From an uncultured Collinsella sp. (lineage in GTDB: Bacteria; Actinomycetota; Coriobacteriia; Coriobacteriales; Coriobacteriaceae), in contig CAKTWK010000026.1 in NCBI GenBank assembly GCA_934630735.1, positions 1-29,461 on the forward strand: a stretch of DNA of 29,461 nt, given 5' to 3'. This document shows, piece by piece, positions 8,178 to 18,600 of this stretch. The notes under the pieces are model-generated. The model did no database searches. It was given only the letters and a program-made list of their open reading frames with translations, and was not told where the DNA came from. Position numbers and translations under genes: made by a program. How positions within the stretch are numbered: the stretch's first letter is position 1; each line of letters starts with the position of its first letter.

Positions 8178-11100
8178 TTAGCGCCCGTCGCCGCCGAGCA
8201 GCGCCAGAACATCCTCGCGGGTAAACAGCGCCGACGAGATGCCGTCGCCGCCAAGCACGCTGTTGACCAGATCGCGTTTGGACTCCTGCATCTGCATGAT
8301 GCGCTCCTCGATCGTGTCCTTAGCGATGAGCTTGTACACGGTCACGGTATGTTGCTGGCCAATACGATGCGCGCGGTCGGTCGCCTGGTCCTGCGCGGCC
8401 ACGTTCCACCACGGGTCGTAGTGGATGACCACGTCGGCCGCCGTCAGGTTAAGGCCCACGCCACCCGCCTTGAGCGAAATCAAGAACACCGGCACCTCGC
8501 CCGCTTGGAACTGCGCGACCATCTTGGCGCGGCTCTCCTTAGACGAAGCGCCCGTGAGCTTAAGAAAGCCGATGTCCTCCTTGGCCAAGCGCTTGCCGAT
8601 AATATCGAGCATGCCCGTAAACTGGCTGAACAGCAGAATGTGGTGCCCGCCGTCGAGCGCACCGTGCACGAGCTCCATACAAGCGTCGAGCTTGGCGCTC
8701 CCCGCCTTGTAGTCCTCGTAGTGCAGGTGTGGGTCACAGCAGATCTGGCGCAGTTTGGTGAGCTCGGCGAGCACCTTGAGCTTGTCCTTCTTAAACTCGG
8801 ATGCCTCACGATGCTGCACCTGCCGGGCGATGCGGTCCTGGTTGGCCAGGTAGAGCTTGCGCTGCTCGCCGGTGAGCTGTGCCATGACGGTGTCCTCGAT
8901 CTTCTCGGGCAGGTCTGCCACCACGTCTTCCTTAACACGGCGCAGCACAAACGGCGACACGAGCGACTGTAGGCGCGCGGCGCTATCGCCCTCGGCATGC
9001 TCGACGGGGCTCTCAAAGCGCTTGGCAAACGACTCGCGCGTCCCCAAAAGGCCCGGCATCAAGAAGTCGAAGATGCTCCAGAGCTCGGACAGGCGGTTTT
9101 CGATGGGCGTGCCCGTCAGGGCAAAGCGCACGCCGGCCGGCAGGCGCTTGGCGGCGCGCGCCACCTGCGTGAGCGGGTTTTTAATGTACTGGGCCTCGTC
9201 GAGCACGACGCGGGCAAAGTCCTGCTCGGCATACTCGTCGATATCGCGGCGCATGAGGTCGTACGACGTCACGACCACGTTATGCTCGGCCACGCCGGCG
9301 ATCTGCACGCGGCGTTGAGCCTTGGCGTCCACAATGGCGCACACGTCGAGCGAAGGCGCAAAGCGCTCCAGCTCGGCGGTCCAGTTGTACACGAGCGACG
9401 CGGGGCATACCACGAGCGTGGGTTTGGTGTCTCCCGCCTCCACGCGCGCCAAAATATGTGCGATCATCTGCAGCGTTTTGCCCAGGCCCATGTCGTCGGC
9501 CAAGATGCCGCCGAGGCCCAGGTGCTCGAGCGAGCCGAGCCACTGGTAGCCATCGACCTGGTAGCCACGTAGCGTGGCCTTGAGAGATGCCGGCACCGTA
9601 AAGTCCATCTTGCCGAGCGTATCCAGGCGCTCGACGGTGCGACGGAATGCAGCGTCACGATCGGCTTCGAGCGCGGGCGTGCGCGCAAGCATGCTGTCGA
9701 CGAACAGGGTACTCGACGCGGGAAGCGACACGCCGTCGAGCAGGTCGACGGCATCGACCCCCAAATCCTCGGCAAGGCCAAACGCGGCGCGGGCACCCTC
9801 GTCCAGGCGTACGATGTCGCCGGACGTCAGACGCGCAAACGTCTGGTGGCGCTTGTACGAGTCCAGATAGACGGCAAGATCTGCCGCCGAAAGACCGCTC
9901 GCGCCCAGTTCGACATCGAGCAGGTTGCTCTTGACAGTCGCGCGCACCGAAAGCTTGGGAGCAGGGCGCACCGAGATCTGGCGCAGGCGGTCGCTGAGCA
10001 TGACCTCACCCAGCTCGGACAGGGCAGACAGGCCCTCGGTCAGCAAGTGGAACAGGCTCTCGTCGTCGCGCTCCTCAAACGCCAGGCCGCCCTCGAAAAA
10101 GTCGAAATACAGGGCCGCCGTGTCCATAACGCGAAACTCTGCCACCTCATCGCGCGGCGGCACGCCCGGGCGCTGGTCTTCGAAGGGGCTTCCCGGAGCA
10201 CCCAGGCTAAAGAGATCTGCCGACCAGTCGCCGTAGCTAACCGTAATCTTGCAGGTCACGAGCCTATCGTCGACGCCAATCGCCATGGCAAAGCTCGGCT
10301 CGGGCGCCACGGTATCGAGCGCAGCGGGCGCGGTAAGGTCGGTGTAGTCGCGCAAAATGGGCAGCGCCATGCGACAGAATTCGCCCACCTGCTCGGCGGC
10401 GATATGGACCGGCGTGCGACAGGGCAACAGACGCGACAGAAACGGTGCGGCATGCTGGGCAAACGCCGCATCGGCGCGGCGCGCGCGGTGCGTGTCGACC
10501 AGATAGGCAACGTCGCCCGAGGCAAAGCAGTACATATCGGCAGGCAGGCGCAGGTCGTAGCTGCCACCGGCCGCCGGCGCGATTTTGGCGGCAAGCAGCG
10601 GTGGGCGCTTAGCGGATGCCTCGTCCTCCCCTTGCGGAGACAGCTCAACCGCCACGTCGTAGGTGCGATGCGTCGTCACCCCCCGCGACCAGGCGGGCTC
10701 AAAGGAGATGGTCTGGCCGCGCAGCAGGTCCAGCACATATACGATGCTATGCTCGGACAGCGGCAACTGACGCTCGGCAACAAAACCGCTGCGGGCAAAG
10801 TCGTACGACGCCGAACGCGAGCTTGTGATGTCATCGAGATAGGCAACTGTCGTCGCAACAAGGTTGAGCAGCTTTGCCGATGTTTCGTCAAAGGCCTCAG
10901 GTGAATGGACAAACGTGAGCTTCTTGCCATAGGAGAACGTGCCGCCGCGCACGTAGGCATCGGCCATGCCGTCGATATCCTTGACCACGTAGGACACCGA
11001 GCCACAGCGGATGCGAAGCTCGAGCGCCCAGCTAAAGCGGTCGGCAAACAGCGGATTGTAGTACGGCACCAGCGAGGGCTCCAATACCGCCTTGGGGGCA

Positions 11101-11642
11101 TCGGGGTCGACTGTGCCGGCGAGCTTGCGGCGCATGCTCGCCAGCTCATCCATGCGCGCGTCCGAAAGATCGGAAAGCGCCGCCACAAGGCTCGGGCTCG
11201 TGGGGACGGGCGCCGGGAAGGGAAAGTTGGGGTTGACGGCCGGCGCGGCGGACGCGGCGCGCGCGGGCTGTTTCGGCTGCGCCGTAAACGTGCGAACCGG
11301 CGTGCGCAAACCTTCGACGGGCTCGGCGCCGCTGGCATCCAAATACGCCAGCGCCGTGGCAATAGCGTGCTTACACATACCGGGGTAGCGATAGGCAGCG
11401 GGGCAATCGCAGTCGTAGTCAATCACCTCGTGCTCGTCCATGTCGAGCGCCACGTGCGTCTTGTACAGGTCGCCGCGCGAACCGCGCACCGAGCCATCGA
11501 CCGTCACGTCTTTGGAGAAGCGCGAGCCGCTGTCCTCAATCGACAGCACGGCGCCGTTGAGCATGAGCGAGCGGCCCTTCATAAAGGTACCGCTCAGCGC
11601 CGCCTCCTTCCGGAGCGCCTGCACAAACGTCCCCTGTGCCAT
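8178..11642 (-). CDS. SWIM zinc-finger SNF2-family helicase
   Basis: 1154 residues, a SWI2/SNF2 ATPase that moves along double-stranded DNA to remodel protein-DNA complexes. The N-terminus carries a SWIM zinc finger (Cys78, Cys80, Cys90, His92). A long middle region of about 550 residues matches the layout of bacterial SNF2-associated domains. The motor follows: Walker A in DDMGLGKT (near residue 717), DEAQ box (near 813), then the second RecA lobe with LLFSQFTGML, GGVGLNLTAAD and DRAHRIGQ near the C-terminus. ATG 11642 has GGAGGAAG upstream; an in-frame start at 11672 lacks this. It begins 38 bp after the dnaE stop, so it is probably co-transcribed with dnaE. The exact cellular task of this bacterial subfamily is not known. 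Confidence 0.93.
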   Translation of the reverse strand: MAQGTFVQALRKEAALSGTFMKGRSLMLNGAVLSIEDSGSRFSKDVTVDGSVRGSRGDLYKTHVALDMDEHEVIDYDCDCPAAYRYPGMCKHAIATALAYLDASGAEPVEGLRTPVRTFTAQPKQPARAASAAPAVNPNFPFPAPVPTSPSLVAALSDLSDARMDELASMRRKLAGTVDPDAPKAVLEPSLVPYYNPLFADRFSWALELRIRCGSVSYVVKDIDGMADAYVRGGTFSYGKKLTFVHSPEAFDETSAKLLNLVATTVAYLDDITSSRSASYDFARSGFVAERQLPLSEHSIVYVLDLLRGQTISFEPAWSRGVTTHRTYDVAVELSPQGEDEASAKRPPLLAAKIAPAAGGSYDLRLPADMYCFASGDVAYLVDTHRARRADAAFAQHAAPFLSRLLPCRTPVHIAAEQVGEFCRMALPILRDYTDLTAPAALDTVAPEPSFAMAIGVDDRLVTCKITVSYGDWSADLFSLGAPGSPFEDQRPGVPPRDEVAEFRVMDTAALYFDFFEGGLAFEERDDESLFHLLTEGLSALSELGEVMLSDRLRQISVRPAPKLSVRATVKSNLLDVELGASGLSAADLAVYLDSYKRHQTFARLTSGDIVRLDEGARAAFGLAEDLGVDAVDLLDGVSLPASSTLFVDSMLARTPALEADRDAAFRRTVERLDTLGKMDFTVPASLKATLRGYQVDGYQWLGSLEHLGLGGILADDMGLGKTLQMIAHILARVEAGDTKPTLVVCPASLVYNWTAELERFAPSLDVCAIVDAKAQRRVQIAGVAEHNVVVTSYDLMRRDIDEYAEQDFARVVLDEAQYIKNPLTQVARAAKRLPAGVRFALTGTPIENRLSELWSIFDFLMPGLLGTRESFAKRFESPVEHAEGDSAARLQSLVSPFVLRRVKEDVVADLPEKIEDTVMAQLTGEQRKLYLANQDRIARQVQHREASEFKKDKLKVLAELTKLRQICCDPHLHYEDYKAGSAKLDACMELVHGALDGGHHILLFSQFTGMLDIIGKRLAKEDIGFLKLTGASSKESRAKMVAQFQAGEVPVFLISLKAGGVGLNLTAADVVIHYDPWWNVAAQDQATDRAHRIGQQHTVTVYKLIAKDTIEERIMQMQESKRDLVNSVLGGDGISSALFTREDVLALLGGDGR

Positions 11643-11680
11643 CACTTCCTCCAATCTCGCACGGACCAGCAAGGTCGCCC

Positions 11681-14600
11681 TTAGATAACCGTCACTCTGC
11701 CTTGGTTACCCACGATGGCCTTGGCCTCGGCCAGCAGCGGAATCGAGCGCGCGTTGACCTTAGCAGGTACCTCGGCACGCAGCACGCGCCCGTCCACCTG
11801 CTCGATAAAGATCTCCACACGGTCGCCGCCCGGGTTGGTGGTGAGCACCGTGGCAAGACGCGCCATGTTGCCCTGGCTAAAGCGGCTGTTGGGCACCATA
11901 ACCTCAAACACCTTGGGCTTGTTGTTCTCCTCGTTGAGCTCGAGCGGCACGATCTCCTGCGCGATGATCTGGTCGCCGCGGTCCGAGCGCTCGAGTTTGC
12001 CCTTAATGCGCACAAACGCGTCGGACAGCTGCACGCCGGTCTCGGGATCGACCTCGCCGTACAGATACCCCTCGGCCTCCTTGTAGGTCTTGGGGAACAC
12101 CACGACGGTGGCCTCGCCTTCCATATCCTCGAGCTGCACGATGCCCATGGGGTCGCCGTTTTTGGTCACGCGCTTGGACACGCTCGAGACCATGCCGGCC
12201 CACCACAGCGCCTTGCCCTCGGGAATCTCCTGGTTGATGGTGCCGCCCGTGGGGTTCTGCACTTCGTAGCCGGTATCGATCTGCGAGAACGAGAAGTCGC
12301 GCGCTTTGCTGAGCGCATACTCAAACGGGCGCAGCGGGTGGTCCGAGACATAGATGCCCAGAACCTCCTTCTCCTGGCTCAGCTTAAGGTGGCGGTCCCA
12401 TTCCTGGCCATCCGGATCGGGCACGCTCACCTCAAAGCCCGAGCCCTCAACGTCACCAAACATATCGAAGAACGAGGTCTGGCCGCTCGCGCGGTCCTTC
12501 TGGCGCTTTACCGCGGCATCGATGATGTTCTCGGGGTTGTTCTTATCCACAAAGTGCATCATCTGGCGACGCGGATACCCCGTGGAGTCGAAGGCGCCTG
12601 CCTTGATGAGCGATTCGATCACGCGACGGTTGGCCTGGCTCGAGTCCACGCGCTCGACAAAGTCGTGCAGCGTCTTAAACGGACCGCCCGCCTCGCGCTC
12701 GGCGATAATCGCTTGCGCCACGCCGGTGCCCACGCCGCGGATGCCGGCCAGACCAAAGCGCACGCCCTCCTTGGTAGCCGTGAACTCGGTACCGGACTCG
12801 TTGACATCTGGCGAAAGCACGGGGATGCCGTCGTGACGGCATGCCGAGACGTAGTGCACGATCTTGTCGGTCTTGCCCGTATAGGACGTCAGAACGGCCG
12901 CCATGTACTCGTGCGGATAGTGCGCCTTGAGCCACGCCGTCTGCATAACCAGGATGGCGTAGCCGGCGGAGTGCGACTTGTTAAAGGCGTAGGATGCGAA
13001 CTCGAGAACATCGTCCCAAATCTTCTGGGCGACCTCGCGCGTGTAGTTGTTCTTGATAGCGCCGTTCATCCAGTGGTCGTAGGTGGTCTCGTCCGAGCCA
13101 TCCTCCCAGTGGAGCACCGTCGACGTGAGCAGCTTGATCTTTTTCTTAGCCACGGGTTTACGGATACGCGAGTCCGATTCGCCCTTGGAGAAACCGCACA
13201 TCTCGACGGAGATGAGCATAACCTGCTCCTGGTAGACCATGGTGCCGTAGGTTTCGCCCAGGATGTCGTCCAGACGGTCGTCGTAGGAGACGGCCGGCTC
13301 CTTGCCGTTCATACGGTTGATGTAGGACGAAACCATGCCGGCACCCAGCGGGCCCGGGCGGTACAGAGCGATCAATGCCACGACGTGCTTGTACTCGGTG
13401 GGCTTCATGTTCTTGATCGTGGCCGTCATGCCGGCGGACTCGACCTGGAAGACGCCGGCGGTGTGACCGGAGCCCATGAGCTTAAAGATCTCGGGGTCGT
13501 CAAAGGGGATCTCTTCCTCTTTGATGTCGATGCCGAAGTTCTTCTTGATGTTTGCCTTGGCCTTGGAGATAACCGTCAGCGTGCGCAGGCCCAAGAAGTC
13601 CATCTTGAGCAGGCCCATGTCGGCAACGGTGTGACCCTCGTACTGGGTAATCTCGACGCCGCCCTTGGTGTCGAGCTTGGTGGGCACGTGCTCGTTGACG
13701 GGGTCGCGGCAGATCAGAACGGCACACGCGTGCACGCCCTCGCCACGGGTGAGGCCCTCGATTGAGAGCGCCGTGTCGATGATGCGGCGGGCGTCGTCGT
13801 CCTTTTTATAGGCCTCGGCAAAGTCGGGGTTAAACAGATCCTCTTTGCCGGGTTGTTTTTCGAGTACCTGCTTGAGCTTGACCTTGGGGTCGCTCGAGAC
13901 CATCTTGGACAGGCGCTGGCCCATGTAGACCGGGTAGTCCAGAACGCGCGCGGCATCGTTGATGGCCTGCTTGGCCTTAATGGTCGAGTAGGTGATGACG
14001 TGGGTGACCTTCTCGGGGCCGTAGAGCTGGCGAACGTGCTCCACGACCTCGAGGCGCCGCTCATCGTCGAAGTCCATATCGATATCGGGCATCTCGGTAC
14101 GCTGTGGTGACAGGAACCTCTCGAACATCAGGCCGTTCTCGAGCGGGTCGAACGCGGTGATGTTCATTGCGTAGGCGACGATAGCGCCGGCGGCCGAGCC
14201 ACGGCCGGGGCCGACGCCGATGCCGTTGTCCTTGGCCCATTGCACGTACTCGGCAACGATCAAGAAGTAGGCAGCGAAGCCCTTGTCGCAGATGACCTTG
14301 TATTCGTACTCGAAGCGCTCTTTGATGTTGACGCCACCGATCTCGCGCGTGGCCCAGTCGTCACCGTAGTGCTGGCGCAGGCCCTTCTCGCACTCGCGGC
14401 GGAACTGGCTCTCGTGCGTCTCGCCGGGATCGAGCAACGGGAAGCGCGGCAGGATGATGGAGTCCCAGTCCAGCTCAACGTAGCACTTGTCGGCAATCTC
14501 GAGCGTGTTGTCGCAGGCCTCGGGGCAATACGGGAACATCGCCCGCATCTCCTCCTCGGTCTTCATGTAAAACTCCGAGCCGGTCATGCGCATGCGGTTG

Positions 14601-15484
14601 GGGTCGTCGACCTTGGCGTTCATGCCGATGCACATGATGACGTCCTGCACGGGAGCGTCCTCGCGGCGCAGGTAGTGGAAGTCGTTGGTGGCGATGACCT
14701 TGACGCCTACCTGCTTGGCGATGTCGATGAGCGTGCGGTCCATCTGCTCATCGGTCAGGCCGTTGTCGGTGGTGATGCCGTGTTCCTGGATCTCGATATA
14801 AAAGTCGCCAGGTTCAAAGGTATCGCGGAAGGTCTCGGCCCACTTGATGGCGCCCTCCATGTCACCGCGGTCGATGTATTTGGGAATGATGCCCGCGATG
14901 CAGGCGCTGGTGCAGATCATGCCCTTGGCGTGGCGGCGCAGGTTGTCGAGCGTCACGCGGGGCTTGTAGTAAAAGCCTTGCACGGCTGCCTCGGAGACCG
15001 TCTGCATCAGGTTGACGTAGCCCTCCTGGTCCTTGGCCAGAAGGATCATGTGGTAGAGCTCGGGCTTATGGTCGCGAGCAAGGGTCTCGTCCGGCGTAAA
15101 GTAGACCTCGCAGCCAAAGATGGGCTTGATGACCAGAGGCGGCTTGAGCTCGTCGATGTTGCCCTTCTCGTCCCACATGGCCATGTCCTTCACATACTGG
15201 GCATGCTCGCGCGGGTTTTCCTCGGGATCGGGCTCCACCAGCTCGTCGCGGCGATCCTTTTCCAAAAAGGCCTTGTCGTGACTCCAGGTTTTGTACTCAG
15301 GCGTGTTGTGGTTGACGGCGTCGCAGGCCAGCGCCAGGTCGGGCACGCCATACATGTAGCCGTGGTCGGTAATGGCGACGGCGGGCATGCCCAGCTCTAC
15401 GGCGCGATTGACCATATCCTGGATACGGGTTGCGCCGTCGAGCATGGAGAAAACGGTGTGGTTGTGCAGATGGACGAATGCCAT
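11681..15484 (-). CDS. dnaE: DNA polymerase III alpha subunit
   Basis: 1267 residues, the replicative C-family polymerase. Order: PHP domain from HLHNHTVFSMLDG (5-17), with metal-ligand candidates Asp40-His41, Glu126, His145 and Asp268/His270, so PHP proofreading is probably intact as in actinobacterial DnaE1; palm with PDIDMDF (Asp467, Asp469) and KMDFLGLRTL (Asp629); fingers with YQEQVM and FNKSH; tandem HhH near 900-960; then an OB fold and C-terminal domain. It is about 80-100 residues longer than many homologues, partly through a charged insertion at about 60-115 in PHP. The usual LLRRAMGKK finger motif reads RIRKPVAKKK (773-782). ATG 15484 has GGAG 8 nt upstream. The SNF2 gene follows closely. 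Confidence 0.96.
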   Translation of the reverse strand: MAFVHLHNHTVFSMLDGATRIQDMVNRAVELGMPAVAITDHGYMYGVPDLALACDAVNHNTPEYKTWSHDKAFLEKDRRDELVEPDPEENPREHAQYVKDMAMWDEKGNIDELKPPLVIKPIFGCEVYFTPDETLARDHKPELYHMILLAKDQEGYVNLMQTVSEAAVQGFYYKPRVTLDNLRRHAKGMICTSACIAGIIPKYIDRGDMEGAIKWAETFRDTFEPGDFYIEIQEHGITTDNGLTDEQMDRTLIDIAKQVGVKVIATNDFHYLRREDAPVQDVIMCIGMNAKVDDPNRMRMTGSEFYMKTEEEMRAMFPYCPEACDNTLEIADKCYVELDWDSIILPRFPLLDPGETHESQFRRECEKGLRQHYGDDWATREIGGVNIKERFEYEYKVICDKGFAAYFLIVAEYVQWAKDNGIGVGPGRGSAAGAIVAYAMNITAFDPLENGLMFERFLSPQRTEMPDIDMDFDDERRLEVVEHVRQLYGPEKVTHVITYSTIKAKQAINDAARVLDYPVYMGQRLSKMVSSDPKVKLKQVLEKQPGKEDLFNPDFAEAYKKDDDARRIIDTALSIEGLTRGEGVHACAVLICRDPVNEHVPTKLDTKGGVEITQYEGHTVADMGLLKMDFLGLRTLTVISKAKANIKKNFGIDIKEEEIPFDDPEIFKLMGSGHTAGVFQVESAGMTATIKNMKPTEYKHVVALIALYRPGPLGAGMVSSYINRMNGKEPAVSYDDRLDDILGETYGTMVYQEQVMLISVEMCGFSKGESDSRIRKPVAKKKIKLLTSTVLHWEDGSDETTYDHWMNGAIKNNYTREVAQKIWDDVLEFASYAFNKSHSAGYAILVMQTAWLKAHYPHEYMAAVLTSYTGKTDKIVHYVSACRHDGIPVLSPDVNESGTEFTATKEGVRFGLAGIRGVGTGVAQAIIAEREAGGPFKTLHDFVERVDSSQANRRVIESLIKAGAFDSTGYPRRQMMHFVDKNNPENIIDAAVKRQKDRASGQTSFFDMFGDVEGSGFEVSVPDPDGQEWDRHLKLSQEKEVLGIYVSDHPLRPFEYALSKARDFSFSQIDTGYEVQNPTGGTINQEIPEGKALWWAGMVSSVSKRVTKNGDPMGIVQLEDMEGEATVVVFPKTYKEAEGYLYGEVDPETGVQLSDAFVRIKGKLERSDRGDQIIAQEIVPLELNEENNKPKVFEVMVPNSRFSQGNMARLATVLTTNPGGDRVEIFIEQVDGRVLRAEVPAKVNARSIPLLAEAKAIVGNQGRVTVI

Positions 15485-15523
15485 GTGATGAGCTCCGATG
15501 CGGGTTCGTGTTCTGACTGAACG

Positions 15524-15529
15524 ATTTTA
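15524..15529 (-). promoter_or_regulatory. possible dnaE -10 element
   Basis: TAAAAT on the minus strand, 40 bp before the dnaE ATG. No good -35 is seen at 16-18 bp, so this rests on one hexamer in otherwise GC-rich DNA. Confidence 0.25.
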
Positions 15530-15585
15530 CCGCACGGCGCGGATAGCACCCGAACCTAGCCAAACCCACACGGCTCCTCTTGCAG

Positions 15586-15648
15586 TTGCGGTGAAATACG
15601 GACTGTTTGGCGGCTTTTTTGGCCAAAACAGTCCGTATTCCACCGCAA
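15586..15648. repeat. long near-perfect inverted repeat between addA and dnaE
   Basis: Left arm 15586-15611 and right arm 15622-15648 are complementary over 26 of 27 positions apart from one A/G difference and one extra T; the loop is 10 nt with six T. It is too long, and lacks the right T-run on the minus strand, for an ordinary terminator. It may be a REP/MITE-like palindromic element or a structured end of the addA transcript. Confidence 0.85.
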
Positions 15649-15659
15649 GTTATTGAGGG

Positions 15660-18600
15660 TTAGAGATTGTAGGTGACTACTTGAGGTTCGGCGGGTTCGA
15701 CGAAGATGGCTGGATCCGGCTGCTCCACGCGGACGAACTTGACGGTCACGGCCTCAAAGCCCGCCTTGTGCAGAACATCGGCGTAGACGCGCGCCTGCAG
15801 GGCGTGCTTCCCCTGCAGCTGTTCCGGCGTCTCATCCGGCGTGCCGCCCGTCTTGTAGTCGATGACCAGTGCGCGCGACGAATCGGCAGGGTCGGTTGCC
15901 AAGGCATCGATAGCGCCCTCGGCATAGGCGCCGTAGCGGGCGATGTCCTCGTCCTCGCAGCCCAGCGAGAAGAACGGCACCTCGGCACGGATGCACGGCC
16001 ACGCGAGCAGCTCGGCACGAACCGACGACCTGAGCCAACGATTCAGGGCGACATCGAAGCGCTCGCGCTGTTCTGGCGTCAGGCGCCACAGGCGAGCCAG
16101 GGCGTCGGCACGCTCAGCGGGCAGAGCATCGGCACCCATCTCGATGAGCCACTGGCAGGCAGCGTGGAAGGCCGAGCCCAGCGCCATGGGATTGCCGGCG
16201 GGCTCGACAGCAGCCACGTCCGCATCCGTCGTCTCCGAGCCATCCGACTCCGCATCATCGCCAGCCTCGTCCATGGGCACGCGCGTCTCGGCGGCACGGT
16301 CTTCGGCCTCGGCATGCAGCGCCGCGGCAATCGACGAATAGCTGTACGAATCACGTGCCGGGAACGGACACGTGCCCATGCGCACGCCCGCCGCCTGGGG
16401 ATATACGAGTTCAAACGAATCGGGCTTGGAGTCGGCAGGACCGGGAACGGCGGCTCGGGCATCTGCACCGGCACCCTCCGGCTCCGCATCGCCGCGGACA
16501 AGCCTGCCCTCGGCATCCAGTGAAGCGTTGGCCTCAAACGCCTGCTCGCCAAAGGTAAAGTCCGAAAGCGAAATGAGCTCGTAATCACCCGGCTGAGAGT
16601 TGTCGAACACCAGGCGGTCGGCATCGAGCTGCGGCATGTCCAGAGCGTCGGTCGGCAAAATACGGCGCAGCACGTCATAGGTCAGATCGGTCTCGACGTC
16701 GAAGGTCGGCGCGCACACCTTGCCACGGCTCACGCCGGCATCCATCGCCAAGATCACCAGCTCGCGCGCACGCGTCATGGCAACGTAGAGCAAACGAGCC
16801 CGCTCCTCGAGCGAAAGCTGCAGGTCGTCGCTGCGCAGGCGAACGAATGCCTCGGCGGGAGAGCCCGTCGCGCAGACGTCCTCCATGAGCTCCGGCGGCA
16901 ACCATAGCGACGTGCCCTTGCCCTTAAACGCATGCTCAAACTGTTTTTTGACGTCGTCGCCCTTTACGAACGTGCCGTCCGCGAGTTTAACGCCGTCGAA
17001 GCGTGCCGGCAGCGCCACGACCTGCGCTCCGCCCTCGACACGCCCCATCTGAGCCGCACCCGAGGACTTACGCACGCCAAAGCACTCCGCAACCGCCACG
17101 ACCGGATACTCCAGGCCCTTGGAGGCATGCACCGTCATGATGCGCACCGCGCCGTCGCCCTCCTCGTTGAGGGCGCCTGGGGCCTCCTTGCCCGCCAAGA
17201 AGCGGTCGAAGGCCAGCGCGATGGAACGCGGCGAGTTACCGAACTCGGCCTCCGCCTCGGCCACGGCATCGAGCGCCTTAAGCACGTTGGCGGCAATGGC
17301 CTTGCCCTCGGGACCACGCTGTGCCAGACGCACAAACCAGCCGGAGGCGTTGACAGTATCGCGCGCGATGGCGGCGAACGAATCGCGGCCCACGCGACGA
17401 AGCGCATAGCGCAGCACCTCGCGGGCGCGCGTCACCAGCGGCAGGTCTTGCAGGCCCGGCACATCGGAATCACTCATGATGCCCGCATCGATGTTGCGGC
17501 GCGAGGTCTCCCCCGTCTCGCTATCGAGCTTGGTCGCCAGCGCCAAAAACTCTTGGGCGCCCAGGGCAAACATCGGCGAGGCCAGCAGTGGCATAAGACC
17601 TTGCGCCGTATCGGCCGGATTGGCGAGCGCACAAACCAGGGCGCGCACCGTCTGCACCTCGGCCGCTTGGGCAAAGACCGAGCCGCCCGTGATGACGCAG
17701 TCGAGCCCCTGGTCGCGGAAGGCCTGGGCGTAGACGTCGGCGTTGGTCATGCGGCCCAGCAGCAGCACCATGCCGCCCTGGGGCTGGCCAGCATCGGCAA
17801 GCGCGCGGAATCGCTCGGCGATCGCACGGGCCTTGGCCTGTGTGCGCTCCTGCGTACTGCCGCCGGCAACAAAGAGCGCTTGGCGACGCGAGGCGTCTGC
17901 CACCAGCGTGTCCTTGCGGCCGTCGCTCGCCTCAAGATCCAAAAAGCCCTGCATCAGGCCGCCGTCGTCGCCATCAAAGACGCGTGCCACGTAACGCAGC
18001 ACCTCGTCATGGCTGCGGAAGTTGCGCACGAGCTTGACGAGCTCGCCAGCAGGGGCGTCGGCCACGGCCGTCGCCTCGGACGCGGCAGACAGGCCCACCT
18101 TGCGCTCCTGGCGACGGAACACCTCGACCTCGGCGCCACGGAAGCGATAGATGGACTGCTGCGCATCGCCCACGGTGCACAGCGCGCGCTCCCCCGCACC
18201 CGTCAGGTAGCGGATCAGATCGACCTGCATCTGGTCGGTATCCTGAAACTCATCGATCATGACCATCTTAAAGCGGCCCTCGTAGGCCGCTCGAATAGCC
18301 GGGTAGTCGCGCAGCGCCTCGTAGGCCATGCGCAGCAGGTCGTTGTTGTCGAGGGCAGACTGGGTAGCCTTCAGTGCGCGGTACTCAGCCTCTACAGAGC
18401 GGGCCAAGCCCACCAGTGCATCGAGTGCCGGGCCACCGCAGGCAAGCACGATATTGATAAATGCATCGGCAGCCTCCGCCTTGAGCAGTTCGACCTGCTC
18501 CTTGGGGAACGCCTTGCTCGCCCGCGGCATGGTGCACGACATCATGAGCCGCGCCGCATCCTCCATGGTTTTGCCGCTCGCCTCAAACGCGTCGATGGCG

